DNA from: Clostridia bacterium
GTDB lineage: Bacteria > Bacillota > Clostridia > Christensenellales > Aristaeellaceae
Direction: 5' to 3'
Assembly (NCBI GenBank): GCA_017936765.1
Contig: JAGBEX010000014.1
Coordinates: 372,001 to 436,000, forward strand
Length of the DNA stretch: 64,000 nt
Shown here: piece after piece, positions 63,850 through 64,000 of the stretch
Layout: the number at the start of each line of letters is the position of its first letter
Numbering within the stretch: the first letter of the stretch is position 1
Position numbers and translations under genes: made by a program
The notes under the pieces: model-generated
What the model saw: only the letters and a program-made list of their open reading frames with translations
Database searches by the model: none
What the model was told of the DNA's origin: nothing

Positions 63850-64000
63850 ATGCGCATTCTGGGTATCATTGCCGAATACAACCCCTTCCACGGCGGCCAT
63901 GCGCATCACCTGCGGGAAGCCCGCCGGGTCAGCGGTGCCGACTATGTGGTCGTGGTCATGTCCTCCTGCTTCACCCAGCGGGGCGAGGCCGCCATCCTTT
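63850..64000 (+). CDS. tmcAL: tRNA(Met) cytidine acetate ligase (TmcAL, YlbM), 5' part only
   Basis: The first ~50 residues only; the window ends here. [23 protein letters not shown] is the nucleotidyltransferase HxGH-type start of the TmcAL/YlbM family, and [17 protein letters not shown] is equally typical. TmcAL uses acetate and ATP to make N4-acetylcytidine at the wobble position of elongator tRNA-Met. It stands divergent from the acetate-producing pduL-ackA pair. AAAGGAGG precedes ATG 63850. Confidence 0.92.
   Translation, partial: MRILGIIAEYNPFHGGHAHHLREARRVSGADYVVVVMSSCFTQRGEAAIL

Overview
The window looks like chromosome from a GC-rich, endospore-forming member of the Clostridia, probably a gut or other anaerobic lineage. 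Sporulation genes (spoIVA, spoIIP, gpr, ricT) carry recognisable forespore and mother-cell type promoters. Three T-box leaders control amino-acid genes. Acetate formation is encoded by pduL-ackA, fumarase is the oxygen-sensitive two-subunit class I enzyme, and carbohydrate genes of glycoside hydrolase families 2 and 88 are present. There is no insertion sequence, prophage or CRISPR array; this is core and lightly accessory chromosome with tightly packed operons. Genus and species cannot be named from sequence alone.

Layout. 1-9.2 kb: a CBS-domain membrane protein, a 730-residue orphan coiled-coil protein, gpr-spoIIP, a fused TSUP transporter/lipid-kinase-like protein, a phosphoribosyltransferase and spoIVA. 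9.2-18.4 kb: rplS, tRNA-Lys, ferredoxin, darA-holB-ricT, a THUMP methyltransferase, and an envelope operon (popT, an L,D-transpeptidase/CapA fusion, two acetyltransferases). 18.5-24.7 kb: tRNA-Leu, a tryptophan T-box with trpXYZ, and an uncharacterised esterase-esterase-ATP-grasp operon. 24.7-31.6 kb: a GH2 glycosidase, a Tet(M)-like GTPase, a GH88 hydrolase, two DUF genes overlapping tail to tail, and ssrA-smpB with unusual repeats around ssrA. 31.7-36.4 kb: a seven-gene operon from proA to a NUDIX enzyme. 36.5-42.6 kb: trpS under a second tryptophan T-box, then a regulator and potABCD. 42.6-45 kb: a large HTH sensor protein and a GDSL-type hydrolase. 45-51 kb: argF, carA and a carB-dapF fusion. 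51-64 kb: a LysM protein; a long leftward cluster from DUF177 and rpmF through a valine T-box to valS, folC, rsmH, rsmI and fumarase; pduL-ackA; and the start of tmcAL.

The strongest candidate for something undescribed is the argF-carA-carB::dapF operon. The small subunit of carbamoyl-phosphate synthase has lost all three glutaminase catalytic residues (Cys to Gly, His to Met, Glu to Gln). The large subunit runs without a stop into a full-length diaminopimelate epimerase, and that epimerase has Ser where the first catalytic Cys should be. This predicts an ammonia-dependent enzyme making carbamoyl phosphate for the adjacent ornithine carbamoyltransferase, joined to a modified DapF. Secondary candidates are the esterase/esterase/ATP-grasp operon, the TSUP-kinase and LDT-CapA fusions, the orphan 730-residue protein, and families of palindromic hairpins sharing a GGC-AGA-GCC core.
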